A DNA stretch of 64,000 nt from Eucalyptus grandis. Its lineage: Eukaryota; Streptophyta; Magnoliopsida; Myrtales; Myrtaceae. The stretch lies in NCBI RefSeq assembly GCF_016545825.1, contig NC_052619.1, forward strand, positions 33,581,803 through 33,645,802, in the 5' to 3' direction. Both the position numbers and the translations under genes were made by a program. The notes beneath the pieces were generated by a model. The model worked only from the letters and a program-made list of their open reading frames with translations, was not told the origin of the DNA and did no database searches. Positions 11,810 to 25,140 of the stretch are shown piece after piece. How positions within the stretch are numbered: position 1 is the first letter of the stretch; each line of letters opens with the position of its first letter.

Positions 11810-13847
11810 TCAGAAGTAGTTGCTTTTATAAAAACTTTTCAGGAAATCGGACATGTCCTTCTCCTTTGCGCCTAAATCCTGCACAAGCCCATGATTTCCC
11901 ACCACATATTGGCCAATGATGTGGTGCCTCTGCTTAGCATGCTCTCTAATATTGTTGAGTTCTTCCATCCCCTTGAAGAGAAGCATATCAATCACCTGCA
12001 CCTTATTACTATCAGAACGCTGGCGACTCTATCACCACTATGCAATATGAATTATTCGATATGCAACATGCTCAACCAGAAGCTCATATCCAACTTTGAT
12101 TATGCTATTTCAAAAAATCCTCCATTTTTCTTAGCCAACTGTCATAGCTAAATTGGAAGCAATAGGTAACAATGATTGACTTTTATATCAACAGTTAAAC
12201 AGTTGACATGATACCCACTGGGCATGGCCCAGTGGTAAGGGAATTGGGCGGGTGGGGACACTAGTATCATAGGTGTGGCGTTTGACTCCGTGCTCTGCAA
12301 AAGGCAGAGCAAAAGTTTGAGAATAGAGAGAGAAGAAAGAAAAGAAAGGAGGGGGGGATTGAGTCAACATGATTGATCATCTTTTCAATTGACCGTCTTA
12401 TTGCCAACGCTGTTTCTGTAAGCGATAAAATCCATTCATGATCTTTTCTCAAACAGACAATACTTTTGTTTTTTTTTTTTGTTTTTTTTTTTAATTGCAG
12501 CCTAAGCCCTGACGAAATAAAACCAGTTATCCAAATCATTTGATGCAGATAAGAAAGGTGAGCATCGACAGCATCATCGAAGATAAAAATCAGAACAAAC
12601 ATTTGAGTGAATAGCCAACTTTATGACTACTCAACAAGCAGCACTTAATATGCACACAACCTTAATTTAAAGCATCATTCACTTCCTGTCTCGATGGAGT
12701 TTTTTGAAGTTAGTGCCATGAACAAGTATTCTTTGTGTTAAAAGTATTGAAGACTGAGAATTCCCCTCCTCTCTATAACTTTATTAGATATCAGAAAAGG
12801 ACTGAATGCACTTCGTAATATAATTTCTAAGAGTAATTTCACCACATGCTTCACATCAACAGGCACCAAAGTAATCAGCTGAAAAGACTTATCCATGACA
12901 GCCATTTTCTGGAAATTCGACATTGTGGCTTCAACATTCACCATTAAACCTGATGCGTGCTCCTACTTGACACTCCAAAATCAATTTTGACGTTTATCCA
13001 ATCAGGAATAACCAGAACCACACGAAGAGATACCATTGCTTGCTTCCATGCATAATTGTTGAGCATACCAGCTAACTAGATGCATACACCTGACCAATTA
13101 TACAACGCCATTCCATAAACACTAAGACAAATGAAATACTTGCAGGGTGCGGGATTCTGCAACAGCATTTAGGCTGAAATTGGATCAATTTTCTCATATA
13201 TCGAGAAAATCCTTGTCAGCCGCAGACTCCATATGCCTTTTCAGGAGAGAATCAATAAAGGCTCACTGAACCACTCGCAACTCGAATTCCAATATAATCT
13301 AACAACTGTGCTCAAAAGAACACGGGATCTATGAGCAATTGGACCGGCGGCAGAGAGCCCAAACGCAACAGGACACCAGTGCCAAATGATAAAGGTAGGC
13401 ACGAAACTGACGCCTCCAAAACAATTACGATTACTCATTTTCAACGGGTTCCAGAACGCCGCCCCCAACTCTATCCTTCGCCGCAATCTAAGCCCCGATC
13501 AACCAAACCACACATTTCGATTCGCTGCCATTGACCGCCCCGACCTAGCGAGCGTAGACGCAAATGGGAGCCACGTACGGAGAGCGACGAGAGGGCGATG
13601 TAAAATCACGATCGGAGAAAGAGAGGAGAGAGGACCTTAGGTTAGTGACGTGAAGGTTCTTGCGGATCTCGGCGGAGATGGCGGAGCGGAGGTGGGACTT
13701 GGTGACGACGTCGTCGAGGTTGTAGATATCCATGACGGTTGGGATGGATCGGCAGGCCGCCCGGAAGAAATCGAACACCCGGTGCCTCGCCTCCTCCAGG
13801 CTCGCCGAGTTCGGCGGCACCTTCACGCTCCTCAACGTAAACGCCAT
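11810..13847 (-). CDS. NDUFA6: NADH dehydrogenase (complex I) alpha subcomplex subunit 6, B14, LYR protein
   Basis: Two coding exons on the minus strand, 13636-13847 and 11810-11995. Exon 1 encodes MAFTLRSVKVPPNSASLEEA, then a segment ending HVTNL. Exon 2 encodes VIDMLLFKGMEELNNI, then HHIIGQYVVG and the terminal SDFLKSFYKSNYF. This is the conserved full-length plant B14 subunit (about 130 residues), an LYR-family accessory protein that binds acyl carrier protein in the matrix arm of mitochondrial complex I. The start follows from the conserved N-terminus. At the exon 1 end the codon expected to be CCT (N-P-K) reads as one C fewer, which would break the frame at the junction; donor (AAG/GT) and acceptor (TGCAG) look normal. 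Either an assembly indel or a real lesion is possible. The 1.6-kb intron contains a SINE. Confidence 0.92.
12213..12361 (+). mobile_element. tRNA-derived SINE in the NDUFA6 intron
   Basis: The element carries an A-box-like GCCCAGTGGTAAGGG near its 5' end and a B-box-like GGCGTTTGACTCC about 45 bp later, then a purine-rich A/G tail. It is flanked by an imperfect 12-bp direct repeat, AGTTGACATGAT (12201-12212) and AGTCAACATGAT (12362-12373), as expected for target-primed insertion. Confidence 0.65.
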
Positions 13848-15137
13848 GGCTGGCTCAGTTGCGACCTCCCTCCTCCCTCTCTCCCCCACCCCCGAACTCA
13901 CTGAGTCGAAATCTCGCTCGCTCGCTCTTAACCTGAGCTTCAGTTTCTTCCCCAGCAGAGCAGAAAGAAGACCACAGGCGGAGACACCCCACGCCTTCCC
14001 GACTTCTCATGGCTTAATGCTCGGACCGGACCGGACCGGGTTTGGGCCAGTGTTGATGGCCTGGCCTTTTGAACGGATGTTTTCGGTTCGACCGAAATCG
14101 GACTTTAACGGGAGGGAGTTTTATTGTTTTTTCCATGTCCGCCTATTTTTAGAGCAATTGTACCTTAAAAGCTCAAGTTTGGGCGTTGTTGGGATTTTTC
14201 ATGATTTTTTCTCCTTTTTTTACACCATCTAATTTCAACGGTAAATCACATCTTACACTATCCACTAACTTCAAATTCTTTTCATCCGATCCCAAACTCC
14301 AAAGTGTATAGTGTCTTTGAGAGTTTAAGACCCCATTTGTTTAGCAAAACTTGATTGGATAGAAAAACATTTTTCTATGAACAATAGTTTCTATCGATTG
14401 AAATATTTATTAGTCAACGAGAAATATTTTCATTATCAATAATAACTAATATTTCAATATCTTCATGAATGATGAAAACATTTTTGATTGTCTATTTTAC
14501 ATACGATACACAAAATAATTATTAGAAAAATGTTTTCTAATTATCTATTTTTGCAAAATAAATGAAGTAAATGGTAGAACAAGAGAAAACATCGACACTT
14601 TTACTATTTGATAGCGAAAATTGAAAACTCCAATTGTATTTGACGCGGTCAAAATTTTTCTACTCAATCAGGGGCAGGTCAAGCATGAAGCTCAGTCAGG
14701 TGGCCTTACCGCGGCCCACCCAAATATCGACCTAAGTCTCAGACATACATTAGACCCCGTCTCGAAAAAGCCGCGAAATAGGGGCAGACCGCTGCTCGGC
14801 GTACGTGACCCGGCTCAACCCATTGAGAACACTTCAACTGAAGGGACACCCGGGACACCCTTGTCCCATAGTGGAAGACAAATCCTCCGTCGATACTGTC
14901 CCTTAAGGAGGGTTTTCCTTCATTCTTCTTTACTTTTACCTTCCTGCTTCCCTCTCCATTCATCTTCCGCCGATTCAAGCATATCAGGACTTGCTAAGCC
15001 TAAGAAACGAGGCTTCCTTTGCTTTGTTAGTATGCAGCTAGACAAGATCCTTCAAAGGTTCGAGCAAGCCCAAAGGACCCAAAACACTGCCCATCAATGG
15101 CATTACGTTCCAAGTATTTCTTATGAACTCCAAAAGC

Positions 15138-15191
<54 letters not shown>

Positions 15192-15354
15192 GTAAGGATG
15201 AAATCTTCCGTCCATTTTCATATCCATCAGGATTGCAGGAATATCACAGAGGAAAACAAGCATTTGCCCAAAGGTAAGTGCTTCAATATGATAAAAGAGA
15301 CCCTTCTTTTGGATTAGATGATAATGCATTAATGGACCAAACTGAATCTGAGAT
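13848..15354. other. NDUFA6 upstream region and CYP22 downstream region
   Basis: The first 150 bp upstream of NDUFA6 hold its leader and probably its promoter. The segment 14280-14600 is strongly AT-rich with no gene. The open frame at 14621-15277 is a run of unrelated sequence ending in translated (GA)n and is not a credible gene. Confidence 0.4.
15142..15188. repeat. (GA)n microsatellite, about 47 bp
   Basis: Uninterrupted AG dinucleotide run, about 170 bp past the CYP22 stop codon and probably in or near its 3' UTR. Confidence 0.95.
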
Positions 15355-15843
15355 TTACATTTCCCCACATTCAGCAATGACACATGCCAGTTTAGGCCTG
15401 TTGTTGGGTCCTGTAGCTACATTCTCAATCTTCCTCAAAACCAAAAGACCGTCGCCAAGCACTCTACATGAGCAAAAACATTAATGATTCAGAATCCTTT
15501 CAACAGAGGTATATTCTTTGGATAACTTAAAATTCAGTACGGATAAGAAATAAAGACATTTAAGGCTGGTTTTCGTGGTCATACCTCGAAGACGACATGC
15601 TTGTTATCGAGCCAACTCACACTTTGCACAGGTCATGAAAACTGCAGCAAGATGTACATGTCAAAGATGATATCCAGTGTCCACAAAAAGCTAAGATAAG
15701 CTGAAATTGCTATCATAAATTATCTAGTGTCCCAATAACCGTTGAAAACAAGTGCAAAAATTGATATGATACATGGACCAGTAATATAGACTACCATCAC
15801 AATTACTCCTCTTATGAAAAGAGTGTGCAAGTTGGTGCGAGAA

Positions 15844-15890
<47 letters not shown>

Positions 15891-17313
15891 ACCTGACATC
15901 CATTAGTGTTGGGTCCGCTGTTGGCCTGAGAAAGAAGTAAATTTGCTGTTACCACTATCCAAAAGGAAAAACCGAATTTACTGACACAGTACTTGAGAAC
16001 CTAATGTATGGATTACAAAAAAGACTCCGATTGAAAGAAGATCCATGCGACTGAAAGAGACACCACAGCAATTTTCTAAAATGCTAGATCCAGATGTCAA
16101 AAGCTGTAACAGATAATTAACTCGCGACTTGATGAGTTGAACTTCCTCAGATTAGGCAGCAGAATAAAAGTTTCAGGATATGCAACAAGATTCAGACTCC
16201 AAACATATAATCTGCTCAAAATGGCAAAACCCTAAACTAAATAGAATTGCATGAGATCTTCTATTAAAAAAAAAGTTAATAGTACAAATATGACAAGAGC
16301 TAGAGCCACGGATATACCATTGATAATAAACCAGACCGGTGTGCTTGGCAACAAAATTTTCATCATCAAACTTGTGCCCATATATGGAAATACATCCGTC
16401 CATCGCCCTGTGAAGCAAAAAAAATACTACAAAGAATTACACAGGAAAGCAAATTCCACTGTCATTGCAAATGTAAAGTGGTTTATATTTCAGTATCCCA
16501 GGTTAGAAAAAAATAAGTTCAAATATAACAAGGATCCTCTGAAGCTCAAAATGGCAGTAAGGACTACTCCAAAGCGATAACTAATATAAATTTAAACAAT
16601 GTTCTACATGTAGCAGTTACAGGAATATATCAAAACAAGAATTTGAGGATACTATCTCTTTTGCCATCTCTTTATGCTCAGAGTAATACGCGTATGCATA
16701 TGTCCACACACAAATGCACGCCATACCATGCTGCTTTATTAGTGACCGTCAGCTGGGAATATAAAAGGAAGCAAAGGAAAAATGGCCATCCACGAACCAG
16801 TTCCATTAATCTGGCTAAGCAGTTCCATCGGTTAAACCGAAAGTTGAAGATCAAAACATAATTTCAGGAGTTATCAGGCCTACCTTCAAAAGTCACCGGC
16901 TTGAATCATGAAATCCTTAATAACCCTATGGAATTGGCACCCTTATACCCAACGGGAAGACCAGCTTTTCTGCCAATTTTAATCCAAAAGACATGGAGAT
17001 AACCAATAAGTAAGAAGAAAATTCCACAAATTTACTTATCCATCCATCAGTAAATAAATGGACCACCAACAAACTGTACATGTGTCCTAAGGATAGCACT
17101 TTCAAGTTTGCCCATCCAAATAAATACAAAGATTCGCAAATTTTGTTTTTTCAGTGTTGGGAAGTTGATCATTGCATGAAAATATTGAACTAGCAGTCGG
17201 ACAATATAAAATTATAAGACAAACATGGTCTGGCAAGTGGCAACAACAAAGTCATATCGGGAAGACGATAATTGCCCAACCTGTAATGATCAAAACAGTG
17301 CATCTCTACCCAA

Positions 17314-17347
<34 letters not shown>

Positions 17348-18085
17348 GATGATGGGGTGGTGCTCACATGTTAAATCATCGAAGCAAATGAGTCACTAGG
17401 ATTGCTTGACCCGCCAAGCCACCAAGTTCACAAGGCATTCGAGCCAATAAAAAAATGTGCGCCAGGAAATAAGGGGCTAATTTGCGAAAGGAGCTGTTCA
17501 CTCTGACTCACGGGTCACAAACCCAGAAGAATGAAACCCACGACAAGTTACCGACCTCCCAATCTAGGAAGCTAACCGAGGACAAGCATAATATGCAAGA
17601 AGACTTTTTTAAGAGCGGGAGACTACTAAAGTCTCAAAAAACTTGCGCACTCCGGCTCTCATATCGGATCAAAATGTATAACCCGAAACTCTTCTGAGGC
17701 AGATTCAACATATGGAACACTAATTACGTAGAAAGCTAAGTAAACTAGATGATGAATGAGTTCGAGTATGTCGAATTACCTGTACTCCCGGTGCAGAACT
17801 GCCTGGAAAATTCACAAAATAAACTAATTTAATCAGAACCACTCGGAGGGATTTCGCGGGGAAAGGAGAGGAAAAAGAAGAAGCATAAAAACGACTCAAC
17901 ATAGAGAGAGAGAGAGAAGACCTGAAGTTTTCAGCAGTTTTGGGGGCGATGTCGGCGAAGAGCTCCATCTTGATACGACCGGCGGGGATGGTGCCGATGG
18001 TGACGTCGAAGAAGACGACCGGATTCTTCGGGTTCGGAGGCCGCAAGTGCCACTCCACTCCCCCTCCGTTCCCTCCCGTTGCCAT
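15355..18085 (-). CDS. CYP22: Cyclophilin-type peptidyl-prolyl cis-trans isomerase, CYP22-like
   Basis: Seven coding exons on the minus strand: 17922-18085, 17780-17802, 16884-16969, 16318-16407, 15893-15925, 15585-15641 and 15355-15463. In order they encode an N-terminus with [20 protein letters not shown], then [46 protein letters not shown], the TCAKC segment and the terminal [23 protein letters not shown]. This is the complete plan of plant CYP22 (about 180 residues, USA-CyP/PPIH-like), a proline isomerase linked to the spliceosome. All GT/AG junctions are conserved and the last exon is intact. The middle exons need about eight one-base corrections, nearly all restoring a shortened homopolymer (near 17788, 16941, 16889, 16399, 16395, 16334, 15641 and 15587) plus one extra T near 15615. 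That pattern looks more like assembly error than decay, but a young pseudogene is possible. Confidence 0.85.
15847..15886. repeat. (GA)n microsatellite in a CYP22 intron
   Basis: Forty bases of alternating GA. On the coding (minus) strand it is a CT tract starting about 6 bases inside the donor site of the intron after exon 5. Confidence 0.95.
17316..17345. repeat. Poly(A) run of 30 bases in a CYP22 intron
   Basis: Thirty consecutive A on the plus strand, antisense to CYP22. It may be the tail of a decayed retro-inserted element, but no A/B boxes or clear target duplication were found next to it. Confidence 0.7.
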
Positions 18086-18104
18086 TCTCTCTCTCTCTCT
18101 CTCT
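18086..18104 (-). promoter_or_regulatory. CT/GA tract immediately upstream of the CYP22 start codon
   Basis: A short CT run on the plus strand (GA on the coding strand) directly abuts the CYP22 ATG and should lie in its 5' UTR. Confidence 0.5.
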
Positions 18105-18249
18105 TTTCCTTCTGCGTTCTTGTCTTTCGCTCGAGCAGATTCCCTCCTCTCTCTCTTCTTCCTCTCCTCTTTTGTTTAAATAGCGAATGCAATCAGGCAA
18201 AAATGTACCCTTGGGAAATGTTGGCTAACCGGCCCTCGTCATGAACCGG

Positions 18250-19085
18250 GGACTGAACCGCCAAACCGGCCTGACTAACACAGACCGGCCTCTTTTCAGA
18301 AATATAAGGTGCCGACCGGGAATTTGTATAATCATAATGAAAGTTGGATAATCCTAAAACTTATCACACAAGTATAAAAAAAATTTAACATTTCTTTTTT
18401 TTTAAAACTAATTTAAATAATAATAATATCTAGAAAATAATATAATCTTGATTGCATAAATGTGACAAGTTTTAAACTTAATTGTATTTTTGCAAATTTT
18501 AAACTTGATTGTACTTTCTTAACAAGTTTTATAACTTCTAATGATATTATCGCATAAAAGTTGAAAGGTGACATAATCATGATTTTAAATCAACTATGTT
18601 GTTTAATGAGATAAACTGATATGCCAACATTAAATCAAATATTTCATGAAACAAGGTTTCCAGCTTACTCTTAGATTAATCGACATCTGTTGTATCGTCA
18701 ATTTAACAAATAACTATCCAAAGCCATTAGGATGTTATTTGATATCAACTATCGAGCCATGACAACAAAAATCTATGGAATCACAAAAAATTACATACCA
18801 TTTGCAATTGCGCAATTGATTGATAAGTTATTGACTTGTATTTGTGGTTACAATCGAGATTTACCGGAATGATCAACATCGAGTCAATATAAAGCTGGTA
18901 AAATTCAAATTTCATATCGACAAGGTCTTATATGCCCGTGAATAGAAAGGCATTCACATTTTCCCAATTAACAACTCTCTTTTCGAGCAATTAACAGAAA
19001 AACTAAAATGATCCAAGTGTTTGGTACTATAAAGACAAAATTGCAAGCCTTCCAGGCTTCAAGAAGAGAGAACAAGGCCAGTGAA
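18250..19085. other. AT-rich intergenic region
   Basis: Between the CYP22 upstream region and the 3' end of PRMT3. No recognisable gene, RNA or complete element. Confidence 0.5.
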
Positions 19086-19138
19086 TCTTGAGGAAATCTC
19101 GACCAAAAAAAAAAAAAAAAAAAAATCTTGAGGAAATC
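19086..19138 (+). mobile_element. Minimal poly(A) retro-insertion with target-site duplication
   Basis: TCTTGAGGAAATC occurs at 19086-19098 and again at 19126-19138. Between the copies are only TCGACC and 21 A residues. This is the footprint of a LINE-driven insertion that kept little more than the poly(A) tail. Confidence 0.7.
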
Positions 19139-19152
19139 AACAAATTCAACTG

Positions 19153-20732
<1,580 letters not shown>

Positions 20733-21433
20733 GAGCAGGATTTCGTTCCGAGAAGGATGCTGCCAAGCTACCTATTTATGTCACCGATGAGGTGTTCTAT
20801 GAAGTGATAGCACAAGAAGGGCGTTTAGAGGGACAACCTCATTTTTCCGTGCCCTGTTGTGGTTCTCATGGAAGAAAATGCAACATCAACGGGGCGTTTT
20901 CTCCGCTCAATACGACAGGTGCCATTGCCACCTGTAGTGCTGGAGTTGGAGTGGTTTGGAATGCGGAAGTGGAGCTTGTAGGATCCATCACGGGCGTGTG
21001 ACCTTGCGCAGTCCGAAGGCATTTGCACTGTTTAACGTTTCACCTCCAAGGATCAGAATAGATCAAAGTCTCCGATGGCCTAAAAAAAACTCAATATCTG
21101 TAGGTCAAGAAGCTAATTACTAAATTTTGAGTATTCTCCGTTTGGTTGATTTTGATTAACATGGTGATGTATATGTATTGACGAATTTCTTGGAAACTTC
21201 CTTGTGGAAGCTGCAGCCTTTATCTGTGAATTCAAGATGGATGGCGAGGTCTTGATCGAAGGAGAGATTGCAACAGGTGGGAACACGGTTGAAAGCAGAA
21301 CAGAAACCCTTGTCCACCTCCGGACACTTCTCTCCATTTTCAGCAGCCCGGTTGTGTCTATCCTGACGTGCCAAGCGCAACTTTCGCTCGATGGGATCTT
21401 GAAGGAATTGTGAAGAAGCAGATCAAAATTGAT
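20733..21433 (+). pseudogene. IDM3-like alpha-crystallin-domain gene, 5'-truncated copy (F0)
   Basis: The copy begins abruptly at the PRMT3 junction, inside the region matching residue ~170 of the intact copy, and runs through FYEVIAQEGRLEGQ, SHGRKCNI and SAGVGV to an exon 2 remnant (FKMDGEVLIEGEIATGGNTVESR). The reading frame is broken early in exon 1, at the end of exon 1 and in exon 2. Its sequence and 3' flank are closest to the copia-split copy at 40.6-49.1 kb: both keep HGRKCNI and the same 3' flanking sequence (GATATGGGTATCT, then CTAGTGTCAAGCTATGTA). No promoter is present. Confidence 0.75.
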
Positions 21434-21775
21434 GACTTGCGGGCGGCTTGGGATTTGTTTTGAAAGAATGTAGGAAGTTACCGTAACTTGATTAGACATA
21501 GATCGCGTCCTATGTTTGCTCCTTTATACCTTTTCCACTGCAAATATGGAATACAATTGCAAATAATTATTTTTACTGAATTGTCCATAATGAACTACAT
21601 TTGACTCTAAATTCTTCTTTGATTATGGTATTGAAAGAGCTGATTCAACTTTTATCTTAGTATATGCTCGAGGCAAATAGAACAATCCAATATTATTGAT
21701 AAATAATGATATGGGTATCTTTCTAGTGTCAAGCTATGTACCATGGTTCACTTGGGGTGTCAGATGGGTAGGTTA

Positions 21776-22902
21776 AGGGTGCGTTTGGTTCAGCATTCTC
21801 AATGGGCTTTTAGCCTCCAAAGCCCTTTGGGGAAATGTTGGACTGTTTGACAATCACTTTAAAATATCTTTCATGTGAAAGTCAAGCATTGGGAAGGCTG
21901 AAAGGCCAATACTAGTAGGGACTAGCTTTCAACATTTAGCCAAATACAGAAAACTTATTTTTTTCTTCCAAAATTATCCTTACTCATCCTTCAAAGTTTT
22001 GATTTTTGCCCTAGTTATTATTTTTTTAAATGCCAAAATAATGCTAAATATATATATATATAAATGCTAAAAAAATTAAATATATTTTGGTCTTTTTTAA
22101 AAATATTATTTATATATTTGGTTTTTTAGCATTATTGTCAAAAGGCTATATTTAAAAGTTGCATACATTATTTTTCTAATTTTAAACAAGTAAAAAAATT
22201 AAAAAATTCCAACAAAGGGTTTGGTCTTTTTAGAAAAAAATTATGTATATGTATTTGATTTCTTAGCATTATTTTCAAATTTATATTTAAAAATTCGCAT
22301 ACATTACTTTTTTAAATTTAAAAAAAAATTAAAATTAAAAAATTTCGATGAAGGATTTGGTCTTTTTAATATATATTGATTTTTTTAGTATTATTGTCAA
22401 AATTAATATTTAAAAAGTTGCATACATTATTTTTTCAATTTTAAATAATTAAAAAGTTAAAAATTCTGATGTAGAATTTGGTCTTTAAAAAAAAAAATTA
22501 TATTTATGTATTTGATTTTTAGCATTATTGCGAAAATCTATATTTAAAAAGTTGTATACATCAGGTTTTTTCAATTTTAAGAAAATGCAAATTAAAAAAT
22601 TTCGGTGAAGGGTTTGGTTTTTTTTTTCTTACAAAAAATAATGTATGTATTCGATTTTTTTATTATTGTCAAAATTTATATTTAAAAAGTTGCATACATT
22701 ATTTTTTTTTTTCAATTTTAAACAAATAAAAATTAAAAAAACTAATATTAATCACCTAGTGAGCTTTTCAAATGTGTTTTTTACCAAACGACATTTCTCT
22801 CAAAGTTGCTTCTCAAAGCATAGTTTACCAAACGGCCTTTGCATTTACCTAAAATCTTTTAGGCTAAACTGCTTTGCATTTTTCCAATGGGCTTTCAAAA
22901 TC
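21776..22902. mobile_element. AT-rich element with AGGGTGCGTTTGG left end
   Basis: The left end reads AGGGTGCGTTTGGTTCAGC, typical of short non-autonomous plant DNA elements. The right part contains ACCAAACGGCC and a diverged copy of the left-end CAATGGGCTTT. Similarity to the duplicated upstream block resumes at about 22902. No clean target duplication was seen. Confidence 0.45.
22060..22740. repeat. Tandem repeat, about 5 units of about 130 bp
   Basis: Each unit contains a TTTGGTCTTTTT-like segment, a TAGCATTATT-like segment, TTGCATACATTATTTTT and an A-rich end. The GCATACATTA-type segment recurs near 22161, 22299, 22422, 22554 and 22692. The block is extremely AT-rich. Confidence 0.75.
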
Positions 22903-23145
22903 TTGGAAAAACATGTTATTAAACTTGAATGTCATTTCGACCAAAAAAATAAAAAAAACTTGAGCGTCATATTTGTCATTTTCATTTGTTAGAATTCTAT
23001 CGTTCTCGAATACATCTTTTATGCTTGGTTTTATTTTGCTATACCTTGTATAGTTATTTACTTACATTGGCCATTACTTTTTATGGTTAATTGGCACAAC
23101 AAATTTACACCTTGACCTTACCTTACAGTTTGCATGCTCTATTTT

Positions 23146-24206
23146 GGGTGCGTTTGGTTGGACTTTTGGGGAAAATCTTTGGGAAAATGCAAAGGACTTT
23201 GAGGTTAAGGAGTTTTCTAAAATGCAAATTGCGTTTGGTAAATTGTAATCTAAAAGTCCCTTGTAAAGTACCTTTAAATGAAATGGTGTTTGGAAAAATT
23301 TACATTTACAAAGGACTTTTATAAAAATTAAAAAAATTAAAAAGAAAAAATAAATGGTTGGCCGGCAAAGGGTAGGGGCTGTCGGTGATAGAAATTTGTC
23401 ACCGGCGGCCGAGGTCTCAAGTTGCAAGACCTCACGTGGCCGCCGGAGACCACAAGTCCTCCTTCATCTGCCGCTCCATCCATCGCCGCCCTCACCGTCG
23501 TCGTCGTCGCTTGCGGGAACGCCTTCCTCTCCCTCGACCTCTCCGGACTTAGACGACCCATTTGGTTCGCCGGAGGTTGGGCAACCCGATCCGGTCGCGG
23601 CCACTCCACGACCTAGATCTCGGGTCTCGGTGACTCGGGCGACCCAGTCGGAGGTCGCACAACCTCACCGTGACCGAGATTTGGGTCGCTTGAGTCGCCG
23701 CAACCCGGCACTGGGTCGCGCGACCTCCGGCGACCCGGATTCGTGTCGCCGGAGGTTCTGCTGAACTCGCCGCGACCTAAAGGTCGCGGCGACGCGACTC
23801 CCGAGGGTCACCGAGGTCATGCCACTGGCCGGCGACGGTTGCCGTGACCACACCGGCCTCACGCCGACCTCCGTCGAGCCCGTCGTTGAGCGCGTCGTCA
23901 GCCCCTCGCAATCTCGCTCGCCAATCTCAACGAAGAAGAAGGTGAACAGTTATGAGGGCAAAACCGGAAAAACGAAATGCTAGTAAGGATATTTATGGAA
24001 GAAAATTTATCATTTATTAGCCTCTCAAAGCATTCCGAGAAGGCTGAATGCCCAAGGCAACCTCCTACTTGCCTTGGGCTTTTAGCCTTCCAAAGGCTTG
24101 CTTTGCCTCAATCATCTTTGCAAAATAATTTCCCAAACACCAAATTTTAGCCCAAAGGGCTTTGAGTGCCCAAAGTGGCTTGGCAAAGCCACTCCCAAAC
24201 GCACCC
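23146..24206. mobile_element. Non-autonomous DNA element with GGGTGCGTTTGG ends and a GC-rich core
   Basis: The left end GGGTGCGTTTGG at 23146 is mirrored by CCAAACGCACCC ending at 24206. The site is confirmed by the homologous block near 58075-58095, where the flanks (GCATGCTCT... and ...TGGTCTTTCC) are joined without the element. The core at 23380-23900 is GC-rich with CGACCCGG-like repeats and no credible protein. No clear target duplication was seen, so the superfamily (hAT-like?) is uncertain. Confidence 0.65.
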
Positions 24207-24718
24207 TTGGTCTTTCCCTGGACAATGATCGAGTCAACCCCGTTAACGTAATAAAACAAAGCATGCTTGGAAGAATTGAATGTAAGCAATTCATTTAAAT
24301 TGATTTACCAAGAATAGAAACAAATATCCGATTCTACTCAATAGAATGGGCTTATCATTAAATGAATTTATTAGTATGAAACCTATTTATTTTGGTTTAT
24401 GAAATTAAGGACTTTCTGGATTTTGTAGATTTTGTTGACATGGTTGACCGAATCTAACCTCATTTGGACCTAATATGTTATACTAATAACAAACAGGTGG
24501 CTTCCATGTTTTAGTCAGCAATGGGAGATAAGAACCAATGTATTAATGGGTAAGTTATATTTAATTGTCTTCTCATTAGCATTGGTCCGTATGGATAACT
24601 TTCTTTTCTCGGATTAATAGCAAATTTGTCCGAACGAAGAAGGAAAAAAATATCTTAAACAAAAAGTGAATCGAGAAAGCTGTTGAATAGCAAGACTAGC
24701 CCTTAGAGGCAAGCCAGC

Positions 24719-25140
24719 ACTATAAAAGCTCGCCTCGTGCGAGTACTTTGGCCACACTCAACTCTTTCACTCACCATCCAGTGTCTATGCTCTAAAGATT
24801 ACTCTGGTCCAAAGCATCAAACCAAGTTCTTCGTACTTACAGGTTTGCCACTTTGCCCTCTTGTTCTTCTTGGTTAATTTTGATGTGCTCATGAAGTTGT
24901 GTGTGAAGAATGATGAAAAAAACAATTATCTATTCACATGATGTGAAACAATTAGTCAATCTTTCACGATATACTTGTACAACGAAAGTACTTTGAAATG
25001 TAGTGTTCAACAATTTCATTTCTTTCATTTGTCAAGCAAACTTTTACTGTGATTGTTGAGTCTAAGAAAGATTATAGGTGTTCTTGCTGATGTCCTGCTC
25101 CTAGACTGATGCTGTATTGTCCTGCAGAGTCTGATTGAAA
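24719..25140 (+). promoter_or_regulatory. Core promoter and spliced 5' leader of the intact IDM3-like gene
   Basis: TATAAAAG at 24721-24728 is conserved at the same place in the copies at 39813 and 58592. The leader appears to hold an intron from ACTTACAG/GT (donor at 24843) to CCTGCAG (acceptor ending 25127), leaving 13 bases of second leader exon before the ATG. The same junctions occur upstream of the 59.0-kb copy. Confidence 0.65.

Noticed and set aside
12213..12361. tRNA gene
   Set aside because: A and B boxes are present, but no cloverleaf can be formed and there are flanking duplications, so it is a SINE. The same holds for 31399-31652.
15027..15383. Open frames with long RERERE or SLSLSL runs
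   Set aside because: They are translations of a (GA)n microsatellite. The same applies near 3939-4145, 17896-18200, 19641-19838 and 52387-52653.
22060..22740. CRISPR-like array
   Set aside because: The units are about 130 bp, AT-rich, diverged and contiguous, in a plant nuclear sequence; no repeat-spacer structure.
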